A stretch of DNA of 64,000 bases from Ilyomonas sp965277535 (GCA_965277535.1 OZ255825.1:1550001-1614000); one strand, 5' to 3'; shown: positions 26,268-35,817, counted from the stretch's first letter. Notes: generated by a model not told the origin, from the letters alone. A program made the numbers and translations.

Positions 26268-26416
26268 AACTTTTATCAAATAAAAGTGGCTGCAAAAGTA
26301 AACCTGTTTACAAAGTTCTTCCTTTTTATAAAATGATTTCACAAATGATTGATGATTGGGAAGGCAGTAACGGAACGTATTGTTTTATTTAAAAATCATT
26401 CAAAAACAAATTCCAA

Positions 26417-26839
26417 TCAAATATTGGGAAGCAGATACAAAACCAACAAAACACTACCGATAATAATGCTGACTGCAACTATCATTGACAGCCATTGCGA
26501 AGAAAAATAAGAACCGTTGGTCAGTTGCTTTTCTACGTCGCGATAACGCACAAATGACAATGCGGCTATTATTGCACCAAACGCCACCATAATAACACCA
26601 ATCACCGCCGAGAAACCCTTGCCCGAACTGACGTTTGGCTGGTGCAATGCAACTGATATTTGCCGGATGAACAAGGCAAACTTTACAATTACAAAACCAA
26701 AGCCCATCATGGCAATGCTCGTTCGTATCCAGGCTAAAAAGGTGCGTTCATTGGCAAGATGATCGGAAGCGCCAGCCGGTTTTTTAGAGGGTTCGATATT
26801 TGAAGAATCGGTTTGCAATGTTTTCTTTTGTTGAGACAA
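26417..26839 (-). CDS. DUF202 / YidH family inner-membrane protein
   Basis: A 140-residue protein with three membrane segments. The family signature DHLANERTFLAWIRTSIAMMGFGFVI is split here as LANERTFLAWIRTS followed by AMMGFGFVIVKF. The start appears to be TTG at 26837-26839, because an in-frame stop lies directly before it and the next Met is past the signature. Function unknown. A GCAAAAACAAA-like word (26398) lies just after its end. Confidence 0.85.
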   Translation of the reverse strand: MSQQKKTLQTDSSNIEPSKKPAGASDHLANERTFLAWIRTSIAMMGFGFVIVKFALFIRQISVALHQPNVSSGKGFSAVIGVIMVAFGAIIAALSFVRYRDVEKQLTNGSYFSSQWLSMIVAVSIIIGSVLLVLYLLPNI

Positions 26840-26923
26840 TTATAATGCCTGTATAGGCTGTAATAACATTGCATTTAGGCTAACTTTCAAACTATAGCAT
26901 TGTACGAAATATTAAACAGGATT

Positions 26924-27042
26924 GTAACTGCGGAGCGCGTGAGGAATAGAAGCGGTTACCCCGGTGAAGGTTTTTGTGCGTTGGCTTTGTGCCGGAGTAA
27001 AAGCGGATAGCCCGACCCAAAGGGGCACGCCCTTCTTTTGTA
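26924..27042 (+). ncRNA. Candidate structured non-coding RNA
   Basis: A GC-rich island in an AT-rich gap between divergent genes. It reads GGAGCGCGTGAGGAATAGAAGCGGTT as split phrases: GGAGCGCGTGAGGAATAG, then AAGCGGTTACCCCGG, then GTGCGTTGGC, GTGCCGG, AAGCGGATAGCCCGACCC, AAAGGGGCACGCCC and a T-rich end. CCC-AAA-GGGG can form a terminal hairpin and GCGTG can pair with CACGC across the whole element. I recall the phrase GATAGCCCGACCC with GGGCACGCCC between genes of many Bacteroidota, and a Flavo-1-like RNA is possible, but I could not search. Strand is inferred. Confidence 0.5.
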
Positions 27043-27134
27043 TTTATTTAAAAACACCATCACGGTTAGGCTTATTAAAAAAACAAACTGTAACATTTTG
27101 AAACACGCATCGTTTCAAGCTAAAAACAAAACGG

Positions 27135-27851
27135 ATGAAAACGCTTTTTTCACTTCTTTTAATAACGGTCAGCGCAACTTCTATGGCGCAATGGCATACG
27201 ATAAAAGGAAATAATAACAGCAAAACCGAAACCCGCGATGCTGCCAGCTACACATCTTTAGCGGTGGGCGGCCCTATGAATGTAGAGGTTGCGTATGGCA
27301 ACAGCAACACAATTCAACTGGAAGGTGAAGACAATGTTTTGCCTTACATTGAAACTGAAGTAAAAGACAACATGCTAACAATTAAAGTAAAGCAAGGATA
27401 TAGTTTGCAAACACATCAACCCATAAAAGTGCATGTAAGCATGACAACCATTGCTGCAATTGCGCAAAGTGGTAGCGGCAACATTAATGGAGATGGCGAT
27501 TTTAGTAATGCCGGCAACACTTCGGTAGCTGTTTCTGGTTCGGGTTCGTTGAAACTAAAGTTTGCTTCTTTTGGCTCACTTTCGCTGCGCATGTCGGGCA
27601 GCGGCAACATTGTGTTGAAAGGGAAAGTGAACGATGAAACGGATATTAAGAAAACGGGTAGCGGAAATGCCAATCTCGAAGAGATTACCTGTAATATAGC
27701 AACCGTGCAGCAGTGGGGCAGCGGTAATCTTACCATTCATGTTGAAAAAGCACTAACAGCGCAGATTAGCGGCAGCGGAAATATATTTTATTCCGGTGAT
27801 GCAACGGTAGCCAGCAAAGTAAGTGGCAGCGGTCGTGTGAAAAAGGCGTAA
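27135..27851 (+). CDS. Head GIN domain (DUF2807) secreted protein
   Basis: A 238-residue protein with a cleavable signal peptide (LLLITVSATSMAQ). Two repeats of the GIN domain form a right-handed beta-helix: the recurring units SGSGNI, SGSGSL, GSGNAN, GSGNLT and SGSGRV mark the turns from residue 110 to the end. Such proteins are exported and often called adhesin heads, although function is mostly unproven. A GTAAAAACAAA word overlaps the stop codon and the terminator. Confidence 0.88.
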   Translation: MKTLFSLLLITVSATSMAQWHTIKGNNNSKTETRDAASYTSLAVGGPMNVEVAYGNSNTIQLEGEDNVLPYIETEVKDNMLTIKVKQGYSLQTHQPIKVHVSMTTIAAIAQSGSGNINGDGDFSNAGNTSVAVSGSGSLKLKFASFGSLSLRMSGSGNIVLKGKVNDETDIKKTGSGNANLEEITCNIATVQQWGSGNLTIHVEKALTAQISGSGNIFYSGDATVASKVSGSGRVKKA

Positions 27852-27889
27852 AAACAAAAGACTGCATTTTAAAAAATGCAGTCTTTTTT
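27849..27889. terminator. Terminator after the GIN-domain gene
   Basis: AAAAGACTGCATTTT (27857-27870) pairs with AATGCAGTCTTTT and is followed by T residues. Shared between this gene and htpG, which end toward each other. Confidence 0.85.
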
Positions 27890-27925
27890 CTCTTGTATTC
27901 TTGAACCTTGATTCTTGTATCTTAT

Positions 27926-29803
27926 TTAGGCTTCCATCTTTTCTTCCTGCATCAATTCGATGTTTCGATTGATAAAATTAGTTAGATCAGTTCCTTTTAA
28001 TAAACCCTGCGAAAGCAAAGCCATATCAGCCAGCGTGCGAATTTGTTTTTGCACTCTTTTTTCATCCCCTTCTTTCAGCAATGTTTGATAGATAGGATGA
28101 TTACCGTTTACGGTAAGCGTTACTTCATCGGGCATGGTGGCGTAAAAAGCCGTCATGCCACCGCCGCCCATGTTTGCCATGTCTTTCATGCGGCGCATAA
28201 ATTCGGGACGGGTAGCTACTACCGGCGCGGTGTCTGTGCTTAATCCTTTCACTTCAACCGATACATGAAGCTGTGGCACTTCAAACGTAAAGAATTCTTT
28301 CAGTTTTGTTTCTTCGTCTTTGTTGAGTACGCTTTCGGTTGCATCTTTTTTGTCTATTAAATTATCAACAATGTCAGCATCAACACGCACAAAATGAACA
28401 TCGTTCCATTTCATCTCCATGTTGTTAATGAAAGCCGCATCTATCATGGTTTCCATCTTCACCACAATATATCCTTTTGCTTTCGCAGCTTGTATGTAAG
28501 CATCCTGCTGAATAGGATCGGTGGTGTATAAAACAACGTGTTTTCCTTCTTTGTTTTTCTGCAAAGTTTCAGTTGCCATTTTATATTCATCAATTGTATA
28601 GAACTTGTTGTCGGCTACATCTTGCAGAATTAAAAACTTAGCTGCTTTATCTAAAAACTTATCATCGGTTATCATTCCATACTTTACAAACAAACCAAGA
28701 CTTTCCCATTTATCTTCAAACGATGAACGTTCATTCCTGAACATTTCATCCAGCTTATCCGCCACTTTTTTGGTAATGTGCGCGTTTATTTTTTTCACAT
28801 TCGGATCGCCCTGCAAATAGCTGCGGCTTACGTTCAGCGGTATGTCAGGACTGTCAATGACACCATGCAGCAACATTAAAAATTCGGGTACGATGTTTTT
28901 TACTTCATCCGTTACAAACACCTGGTTGCTGTACAACTGGATTTTATCTTTCTGTATTTCGTAGCTCTGCTTGATTTTGGGGAAATACAAAATGCCGGTT
29001 AGGTTGAATGGATAATCTACGTTGAGATGAATCCAGAACAGCGGCGTTTCTCCAAACGGATACAGCTCGCGGTAAAAATTCTGGTAATCTTCAGCCGTTA
29101 ATTCGGAAGGCTTTTTAACCCAGATGGGATGCGTGTTGTTGATGGGTTTTTGCTCTTCTTTGTTTTCGCCCTTTTTTTCTTCTTCCGTTTCCGCAATATC
29201 AGTAAAATAGATGGGTATGGGCAAAAAGCGGCAGAATTTTTCCAGTATTCCTTTGATGCGGGAAGCTTCTAAAAACTCTGTGCTTTCTTCATTAATGTGA
29301 AGAATGATTTTGGTGCCTCTGTCTTTTTTTTCTACTTCATACAATTCAAATTCAGGGCTGCCATCACAGCTCCAATATACTGTTGATGCTTCTTCATTGT
29401 AGCTTTGCGTCAATACTTCCACACGGCTACTCACCATAAATGCGCTATAAAATCCCAATCCAAAATGCCCAATGATATTGGCGTCTTTGTATTTGTTTAA
29501 AAACTCTTCGGCACCGCTGAACGCAACCTGGTTCAGATATTTATCAACTTCTTCTTTTGTCATTCCCACACCACGGTCAGTAATCGTAAGGGTTTTTTCT
29601 TTTGCGTCTAAAACCACATCTATCCGAAGCTCGCCCAAATCACCTTTGGCTTCACCAATAGAAGAAAGCGTTTTTAATTTTTGCGACGCGTCAACTGCGT
29701 TGCTTACCAATTCTCTTAAAAAAATCTCATGATCGCTGTATAAGAACTTTTTAATTATCGGAAAAATATTTTCCGTTTGTACTCTTATCTGTCCTTTTTG
29801 CAT
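27926..29803 (-). CDS. htpG: Molecular chaperone HtpG (Hsp90)
   Basis: A 625-residue Hsp90, an ATP-dependent cytosolic chaperone. N-terminal ATPase motifs are ELVSNAVDASQKL, DRGVGMTKEEV and GHFGLGFYSAFMVS. An acidic linker (TEEEKKGENKEEQK) separates it from the middle domain, then the dimerisation domain follows. No C-terminal MEEVD, as in bacterial forms. Compared with E. coli HtpG the protein is close to usual length. Stands alone. Confidence 0.97.
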   Translation of the reverse strand: MQKGQIRVQTENIFPIIKKFLYSDHEIFLRELVSNAVDASQKLKTLSSIGEAKGDLGELRIDVVLDAKEKTLTITDRGVGMTKEEVDKYLNQVAFSGAEEFLNKYKDANIIGHFGLGFYSAFMVSSRVEVLTQSYNEEASTVYWSCDGSPEFELYEVEKKDRGTKIILHINEESTEFLEASRIKGILEKFCRFLPIPIYFTDIAETEEEKKGENKEEQKPINNTHPIWVKKPSELTAEDYQNFYRELYPFGETPLFWIHLNVDYPFNLTGILYFPKIKQSYEIQKDKIQLYSNQVFVTDEVKNIVPEFLMLLHGVIDSPDIPLNVSRSYLQGDPNVKKINAHITKKVADKLDEMFRNERSSFEDKWESLGLFVKYGMITDDKFLDKAAKFLILQDVADNKFYTIDEYKMATETLQKNKEGKHVVLYTTDPIQQDAYIQAAKAKGYIVVKMETMIDAAFINNMEMKWNDVHFVRVDADIVDNLIDKKDATESVLNKDEETKLKEFFTFEVPQLHVSVEVKGLSTDTAPVVATRPEFMRRMKDMANMGGGGMTAFYATMPDEVTLTVNGNHPIYQTLLKEGDEKRVQKQIRTLADMALLSQGLLKGTDLTNFINRNIELMQEEKMEA

Positions 29804-29925
29804 AACAATAGGTTTCTTTTTATTTTTATAGAAATAAAATTGCTTTGTTTATAACAGGCTGCTTTCAACAAAAGCAATACCAGAGCGGCTTTGTATGTCA
29901 TGTTGACAAATGCTGCTAAATATGG

Positions 29926-29974
29926 GCAAAACAAAAAGCCATCCCGTTTAAAGCAGGATGGCTTTTTGTTTTAT
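29926..29974 (-). terminator. Long terminator hairpin between htpG and the OmpA gene
   Basis: AAAACAAAAAGCCATCC (29928-29944) pairs with GGATGGCTTTTTGTTTT around an 11-base loop. It lies just after the OmpA-family gene on the minus strand. The arm contains a GCAAAACAAAA word. Confidence 0.88.
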
Positions 29975-29989
29975 CAGAGAAACGTTTGA

Positions 29990-31636
29990 TTATTTCTTTT
30001 GATTCAGATATTGTGGATGAGGAGCCGGAACGTTGTTTGGACCTTCGTCGGTAGTACCTTCCATATCAACTACGTTTGGATCGCCTTCCTGACCGGATAC
30101 AAAAATGAAACGGCTTTCAGAAATACCTTGCTGATTTACCATGTATTGAATCACAGCGTTTACTCTGTCCCAGCTGCGTTGTTGTGCACGCTTGTCAGAA
30201 GCACCATGACCAGTTACACGGATATGACAGTTTGGACTGTTCTGAATTTGTTGAGCAATAGAAGCTAAGGAAGCCTGTGCTGCTTTGCTCAATGTAGCTG
30301 TGTTGCCTTTGAATTGAACGCTTGGCAAGCTGCTAATGTTGCAGGTGTTAGCACTTAAGCGATATTGATCCAAAGAATCGCAGCAGGTGGGAGGGCATTT
30401 GCCTACGCCATCAGCATCAACAGGGAAACATTTTTGTGGAGTCAGCAATTCCTTGTCTTTGTAATCAGGAACGCCATCACCATCGGTATCTTTAGCTACA
30501 CCATGAGAGTCAACCGGAGCACCTGCTGGTGTATTGGGTTCCTGGTCAAACTGGTCGGTTACACCATCACCGTCAGCATCAGGCAATACCGGAGTTGGTA
30601 TTTTCATGTGCTGTGGAGCATTCAACTCGCTGTAAGCAAAATTTAATGGGTTCTGGAACCACAATGGCTCTGTACGTTTGGTTTTGCTGCCTATGTTAAA
30701 TCCAAAAGTTACATCACCTGAAATCAGTTGATCTTTACCTGACGTTAGAGAACCATTGATTTGGCGATAAACACCATCGAGGTAAGAATCGTTGATAAGA
30801 TAATACTTAGCTTCTAAGCCTAATGTTACAGCGCTACCCAACTTAAATTCATAGCCACCACCAACAAATGCACTGTGGCGGAACTGCCATGCGGTAGAGT
30901 TGCCGTTATCAAAATTCTGGCTACGTGTTCTTACAGAAGCGTCAGTTTCATATTTACCGTCAAGTATATTCTTAATTGCTTTTTGGATATCAGTGCGTTT
31001 TGCATTGAAATCAATAGAGCCGAAATTGTATGGATTTCCGCTTGCATCCAAAGCATCCACTTTTGTATGATAAGCAAACGGCGTGTAGCCAGCTGTAATA
31101 TATACATTGTGCTTAGGATTACCATGATGGAAAAGAATATTTCCAAAAGAAAATATCATTTCTACCGAAGGAATTACCGCCTGCATTTTATAATTCGGAA
31201 CAAAGTAAGTATATCCGGCAGCTGTATATTTAGCCGCTACATCAGCAGGAAGATTTTGTAAAGAAGCATAAGGTCTGTATTCGTACCCTTTTGCTTCGCC
31301 ATATTCAGCACCGAACTTAACTGAAACGGTATAACCTAATGATTTTCTTAAATTCAAACCTGCATGCCAGCCTGGAAACTGAGCATTGGGTACACTAAAC
31401 AAAGGGACTAAAACACCGCCCGTTACACCCAACTGCCACATGTCGCGGGGCTTTGCCGGGTACGGATACTGGTTGTTTCTAAATTCGTTGTACTGTGCCA
31501 TGTTCTTCGTAGCAATTTTTGAAGAATCATTCCAGTAGGATTTTGCATCGTTCATTCTGTTCATCGAACTGTCTTGTGCAAAAACCCCATGAGCTGCGAA
31601 GAGCAAGCCCATCATTACTGCATACTGCTTTACCAT
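29990..31636 (-). CDS. OmpA family outer-membrane protein with thrombospondin type 3 repeats
   Basis: A 548-residue protein with signal peptide (MMGLLFAAHGVFAQ). The first 330 residues look like an outer-membrane beta-barrel (alternating aromatic strands such as GGGYEFKLGSAVTLGLEAKYYL). Calcium-binding type 3 repeats follow (DADGDGVTDQFD, DTDGDGVPDYKD), then a Cys-rich linker and an OmpA C-terminal peptidoglycan-binding domain (VTGHGASDKRAQQRSWDRVNAVIQYM). It anchors the outer membrane to the wall. It has its own strong-looking promoter and terminator. Confidence 0.92.
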   Translation of the reverse strand: MVKQYAVMMGLLFAAHGVFAQDSSMNRMNDAKSYWNDSSKIATKNMAQYNEFRNNQYPYPAKPRDMWQLGVTGGVLVPLFSVPNAQFPGWHAGLNLRKSLGYTVSVKFGAEYGEAKGYEYRPYASLQNLPADVAAKYTAAGYTYFVPNYKMQAVIPSVEMIFSFGNILFHHGNPKHNVYITAGYTPFAYHTKVDALDASGNPYNFGSIDFNAKRTDIQKAIKNILDGKYETDASVRTRSQNFDNGNSTAWQFRHSAFVGGGYEFKLGSAVTLGLEAKYYLINDSYLDGVYRQINGSLTSGKDQLISGDVTFGFNIGSKTKRTEPLWFQNPLNFAYSELNAPQHMKIPTPVLPDADGDGVTDQFDQEPNTPAGAPVDSHGVAKDTDGDGVPDYKDKELLTPQKCFPVDADGVGKCPPTCCDSLDQYRLSANTCNISSLPSVQFKGNTATLSKAAQASLASIAQQIQNSPNCHIRVTGHGASDKRAQQRSWDRVNAVIQYMVNQQGISESRFIFVSGQEGDPNVVDMEGTTDEGPNNVPAPHPQYLNQKK

Positions 31637-31711
31637 AGTTGGTGTGATTTAATTTTTTGTTTAGGCTTTACTGTTAAAAGCTAATCCTTTCTAAAGACTT
31701 AAAAATTTCAG

Positions 31712-31742
31712 CAAAAGTATAATTTGATACTTAATTCACAAA
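31712..31742 (-). promoter_or_regulatory. Promoter of the OmpA-family gene
   Basis: On the minus strand TTTG (31739-31742) and TACTTTTG (31712-31719) are 19 bases apart, a full match to the Bacteroidota -33/-7 promoter. The transcript leader would be about 70 bases. The rest of the 31743-32048 gap shows no gene that I can support. Confidence 0.75.
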
Positions 31743-32055
31743 TATTAATTGCCCGCATTTAGCTGATGTTAAAAATTTGAGAACTGAAATAGCAATTGCA
31801 ATGCCAACGCATTCTAAAATCAATAACAATCTTTACACGGCAATCAATAGACAATCATTGTTCAATAAATGTTGCCTCCTTTTCTATTATTTTTTTACAC
31901 TATTGCTCTTTTTACTTTACAATTTATGTGTGAGGTTTGCACACTTGTAGTTAATGTGTGGCAACGTACTGTGGAATTTACAGCTACACTTTCATCAGCT
32001 ATTTTAATAGTAACAAGAATAGCTGGAGCTAACGAGACATACCACGCAAGGAGCA

Positions 32056-33018
32056 ATGGAAAAAGCAAACAAAATTATCAGTAAGCAACTCACAGAGTTT
32101 GAGGCTTATTTTAAAGATGCGGTAAAAAGCAGGGTTCCATTGCTCGATAGAATTATGGGGTATATTGTAAAGCGCAAAGGCAAACAACTACGTCCTATGT
32201 TTGTTTTGTTAAGCGCGCGTTTGGGCGGGGAAATTAATACAGCTTCGTATCGTGCCGCCTCGTTGGTGGAACTGTTACACACGGCTACACTTGTGCACGA
32301 TGATGTGGTAGATGAATCCTTTGAACGGCGGGGCTTTTTTTCCATCAATGCCCTGTGGAAAAACAAAGTGGCTGTGCTGGTAGGAGATTACCTGCTTTCA
32401 AAAGGCTTGTTGCTTTCGCTGGATAATAACGATTATAAAATTCTTCAACTCATGTCGCGGGCCGTGAAGATGATGAGCGAAGGCGAATTGCTGCAAATGG
32501 AAAAAGCCCGCAATTTGAACATTGACGAAAGCATTTATTACGATATCATCAACGGCAAAACCGCATCCTTGCTGGCTTCGGCTTGCGCTGCGGGTGCAGC
32601 CACTACTTTTACCAGTGATGATGACATAGAGCAAATGCGTTTGTTTGGTGAAAAAACAGGAATGGCTTTTCAAATCAAAGACGATTTGTTTGATTATGGC
32701 AATGAAAAGATAGGCAAGCCCACAGGCAACGACATCAAAGAAAAAAAATTAACCTTACCACTTATTTATACATTGAATCATGTGGATACATCGCTGCGAA
32801 GGCAACTCATTAACATTGTAAAAAATAATAACAAAAACAAAGATAAAGTCCGGTTTGTAATTGATACGGTACAGCAAACCGGCGGCATAGCTTATGCCCA
32901 GCAAAAAATGCTTTCGTTTCGTGATGAAGCATTGGCTATCTTGTATCGTTTTCAGCAAGGTGAAGTGCGTGACGCACTTGAAGATTTAGTAAGATATACA
33001 ACCGACCGTACTTATTGA
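32056..33018 (+). CDS. ispB: Polyprenyl (octaprenyl-type) diphosphate synthase
   Basis: A 320-residue trans-prenyltransferase that extends farnesyl diphosphate with isopentenyl diphosphate to make the quinone side chain. The two Asp-rich motifs are HDDVVDES (about 81-88) and KDDLFDYG (about 212), with GKQLRPMFVLLSARL and the GKTASLLASACAAGA region between. The chain length cannot be read from the sequence. A Shine-Dalgarno-like GGAG sits three to six bases before the ATG, unusual for this genome. It overlaps recJ by one base (TGATG). Confidence 0.9.
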   Translation: MEKANKIISKQLTEFEAYFKDAVKSRVPLLDRIMGYIVKRKGKQLRPMFVLLSARLGGEINTASYRAASLVELLHTATLVHDDVVDESFERRGFFSINALWKNKVAVLVGDYLLSKGLLLSLDNNDYKILQLMSRAVKMMSEGELLQMEKARNLNIDESIYYDIINGKTASLLASACAAGAATTFTSDDDIEQMRLFGEKTGMAFQIKDDLFDYGNEKIGKPTGNDIKEKKLTLPLIYTLNHVDTSLRRQLINIVKNNNKNKDKVRFVIDTVQQTGGIAYAQQKMLSFRDEALAILYRFQQGEVRDALEDLVRYTTDRTY

Positions 33019-34727
33019 TGATGCAGAAGAGATGGAATATACTACCGGCAGATGGCGAGAAAGCACAACGATTGCAGCAGGCTTTGAAAATCAACTATAC
33101 GCTTTGCTCCATTCTTGTGCAGCGCGGCATTTCAACGTACGACGAAGCGAAAGATTACTTCCGCCCACAGCTTTCTCATCTCCACGACCCCTGGCTGATG
33201 AAAGACATGCTGAAGGCTGTAATGCGTATCCTGTCTGCATTTGAAGACGGAGAAAAAATTTTGGTGTATGGCGATTATGACGTTGATGGAACTACATCGG
33301 TCGCCAGCATGTATCAGTTTTTAAAAAGCGTTTATCCTAACGTTGATTATTACATTCCTCATCGTTATAAAGAAGGGTATGGCATTTCCAAAGCAGGTAT
33401 TGAGTATGCAAAAGAGAACCATTTTTCTTTAATCATCTCTCTTGACTGCGGCATAAAATCGGTTGATTTTATTCGCTTTGCAAAACAAAATGAAATTGAC
33501 TTTGTTGTGTGCGATCACCATCTTCCTGATGCTGTGTTGCCCGATGCGGTTGCCATTTTAAATCCTAAGCAAACTGATTGTAATTATCCGTTTAAAGAAC
33601 TGTGTGGCTGTGGGGTTGGTTTTAAATTGATGCAGGCGTTAAGCGAAGAATTGCGCCTGCCCAGCGAATCGTATCTCCAATACATTGACCTTGTTGCTAC
33701 TGCCATTGCTGCCGACATTGTTCCTATCAACGGAGAAAACCGTATCCTTGTTCATTATGGCTTGCAAAAAATAAATACGAACCCTAGTATGGGCATTAAA
33801 GCCCTGCTTCAGCTTGCCAATATGCAGGGCGAACTTCACGTGAACAATCTTGTTTTTATTGTGGCCCCCCGTATCAATGCCGCCGGTAGAATGGACGACG
33901 CCAAAAAAGCGGTGCAGTTGTTTATTGAAAAAGACTACGACAAAGCGTTGCAGTATGCTGAAGCGTTGCATAACGACAACAACTTTCGCAAAGAAGCCGA
34001 CAACACAATTACTGAAGAAGCCATCCATATCATTCAAAACAGCGATGCAATGATTCAACGCAAAACAACTGTTGTGTTTAAAGATCATTGGCACAAAGGC
34101 GTAGTGGGCATTGTGGCTTCGCGGCTGGTTGAAAATTATTATCGTCCTACAGTGGTACTTACCCAAAACGGCAACATTGTTTCGGGCAGCGCACGCAGTG
34201 TAGCAGGTTTTAATTTATATGAAGCCATCCATGCTTGCCGCGAACACTTAATTGGTTATGGAGGCCACTTTGCCGCCGCCGGAATGACGATGCTGCCAGA
34301 GAGTGTAGATGCGTTTCAAAAAAAGTTTGAAGAGATTGTTGCTGCTACTATTACCGAGCAAATGCTTACGCCGGAAATAACGATAGATGCTGAGGTAAGC
34401 TTTTCAGAACTTACCTTTTCTTTTTACAATATTTTGCAGCAGATGGAACCTTTCGGTCCGCAAAACATGCGTCCAATTTTTATTGCACGTGGTGTTTATG
34501 AAAGTGGTTATTCAAAAATTGTAAAAGAACAACACCTGCGGTTTGTGATGAAGCAAGGCGATGTAATGCTTACCGGCATTGGCTTTGGCATGGCTGATAA
34601 GTTTTATTTATTGCAAAACGGCGTACCGCTCGATTTTGTTTTTACCCTTGATTTGAATGAGTGGAATGGCACAAGAAGCATTCAGATGAAAGTGATAGAT
34701 ATAATGCCGTCGGTGAGTGGAAATTGA
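33018..34727 (+). CDS. recJ: Single-stranded-DNA exonuclease RecJ
   Basis: A 569-residue 5'-3' ssDNA exonuclease of the DHH superfamily acting in RecF-type recombination and mismatch repair. Motifs: VYGDYDVDGTTS, SLDCGIKS, VCDHHLPD, RINAAGRMDDAKKAV and, in DHHA1, GSARSVAGFNLYEAIHACREHLIGYGGHFAAAGM as separate blocks, followed by the OB-fold. Start at ATG 33018, overlapping the prenyltransferase stop by one base, so the two genes form an operon. Confidence 0.96.
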   Translation: MMQKRWNILPADGEKAQRLQQALKINYTLCSILVQRGISTYDEAKDYFRPQLSHLHDPWLMKDMLKAVMRILSAFEDGEKILVYGDYDVDGTTSVASMYQFLKSVYPNVDYYIPHRYKEGYGISKAGIEYAKENHFSLIISLDCGIKSVDFIRFAKQNEIDFVVCDHHLPDAVLPDAVAILNPKQTDCNYPFKELCGCGVGFKLMQALSEELRLPSESYLQYIDLVATAIAADIVPINGENRILVHYGLQKINTNPSMGIKALLQLANMQGELHVNNLVFIVAPRINAAGRMDDAKKAVQLFIEKDYDKALQYAEALHNDNNFRKEADNTITEEAIHIIQNSDAMIQRKTTVVFKDHWHKGVVGIVASRLVENYYRPTVVLTQNGNIVSGSARSVAGFNLYEAIHACREHLIGYGGHFAAAGMTMLPESVDAFQKKFEEIVAATITEQMLTPEITIDAEVSFSELTFSFYNILQQMEPFGPQNMRPIFIARGVYESGYSKIVKEQHLRFVMKQGDVMLTGIGFGMADKFYLLQNGVPLDFVFTLDLNEWNGTRSIQMKVIDIMPSVSGN

Positions 34728-34747
34728 AGAAAAGCTTCATAAAACAA

Positions 34748-35332
34748 CTATCGGATATATTGATGCGTGCGCAAACTGCTTATGATATTTTCTGTAAACT
34801 TTCGGGCAGATTTTTGCCTGTGAATATCTCCGCTTACAGCTACATCGGCTGCCCAGAAAGGCGTTAAAGTGCTATTATTCAGCGAAAGCTTACAATGAAA
34901 TGCCTGTTCGTAGTGAAAGAAATAAGTTGTTGATACGTTCATGGATGGATTGCTATAAAACAGGTAGTAAGTTTTGGTAGTAAAAGTTCCTATTTTGAAT
35001 AGTGATATGCCATCAGGAAACAGAGTTAATATATGGCGATAGCTTTGGCTTTGAAGCGTATCCAAAATCAGTTTGGCTTCTGTTGTATCTTTTCCAAGGA
35101 AACAATAATTGGAAAAAACACCTGCCGACTTCAATTCTTGTGATAGCTTTCTGCTGAGTTCATCCAGAAAAATTCTTGTTGCGGTCGAGCCCATTCCCAT
35201 TATCAATACACTGTCTACAGATGCTGATACTTCATCAGCCTGTGTTTCTTTATAAAATATTTTGTCTTTCTGAGAAAAAGAAATCATCGGAATAAAAAGT
35301 AACAAAAACAGAATAAAATTTCTCATAAGCAT
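34748..35332 (-). CDS. Secreted protein of unknown function
   Basis: A 194-residue protein with a signal peptide (FILFLLLFIPMISFSQ) and no recognised domain. DSVLIMGMGSTATRIFLDELSRKLSQEL shows an alternating strand-helix pattern, and there are a dozen aromatic residues in the second half (TKTYYLFYSNPSMNVSTTYF). The start ATG overlaps the stop of the truncated toxin ORF upstream (35323-35325), so it may be read by re-initiation from that relic. Convergent with recJ, 20 bases apart. Confidence 0.65.
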   Translation of the reverse strand: MLMRNFILFLLLFIPMISFSQKDKIFYKETQADEVSASVDSVLIMGMGSTATRIFLDELSRKLSQELKSAGVFSNYCFLGKDTTEAKLILDTLQSQSYRHILTLFPDGISLFKIGTFTTKTYYLFYSNPSMNVSTTYFFHYEQAFHCKLSLNNSTLTPFWAADVAVSGDIHRQKSARKFTENIISSLRTHQYIR

Positions 35333-35415
35333 AATTCAAGACAATAAAGCATCACAACCGCACTGCAATAACAGGTTTGGTTTTGCAGTAAATTTTCATC
35401 CAACAGCAGTTTCAT
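35323..35415 (-). pseudogene. Truncated DUF5615-like (PIN-fold) toxin
   Basis: The ORF starts MKLLLDENL, the hallmark N-terminus of DUF5615 toxins (usually about 110 residues), but after nine residues it becomes unrelated sequence and stops at 30 residues. The break coincides with a GCAAAACCAAA word (35376-35386). The start overlaps the end of the upstream DUF433 antitoxin by 20 bases, as in intact pairs. I infer loss of the toxin body by deletion. Confidence 0.6.
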
Positions 35416-35643
35416 AAATTTTTTCAAAGTCAAGCGTTGAAAATAATTTACCGGATAGTTCGAGCAATTGAACAGCTTGCTCACGGTTAACGGTAGGAAA
35501 ATCATCTAAAAATTCATCGAGCGAAACGCCCTTTTCCAAATGCCAGAATAAAGATTGTACAGGAACACGTGTATTTTTAAAAACGGGCGTTCCATGCAGT
35601 ATGTCCGAATTTATTGTAATTAAATCGCTGTATTGTATTGCAT
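35396..35643 (-). pseudogene. Frameshifted DUF433 antitoxin
   Basis: Reading the minus strand in the frame that ends at 35396 gives ITINSDILHGTPVFKNTRVP followed by VQSLFWHLEKGVSLDEFL and DDFPTVNREQAVQLLELSG, a clear DUF433 (VapB-like) antitoxin. The ATG at 35641-35643 is out of frame by a 5-base tandem duplication, AATACAATAC, just after the start. Removing one unit restores an 80-residue ORF beginning MQYSDLITIN. The gene therefore looks recently broken. Confidence 0.7.
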
Positions 35644-35817
35644 CGAAGAATTTTTATAAAAATAAAACCAATCCGGCAAAAGAAGTCTGATACTACAACT
35701 GCAATATCAATTCTACTTAACCATTTCTCTCCAAAAACAAATTTGCCATGAAGAATGAAAATATAAAAAGTTATAAAAACAAACTTTGTGTCTTCGCGCC
35801 TTCGTGGCAAAAAAGAG

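Noticed and set aside
31869..32084. 71-residue open frame upstream of ispB
   Set aside because: It overlaps the ispB start in another frame, lacks a plausible start signal and has no family features; the region reads as a leader.
35577..35810. 77-residue minus-strand ORF
   Set aside because: It overlaps the end of the antitoxin relic and word-repeat DNA, with no recognised features.
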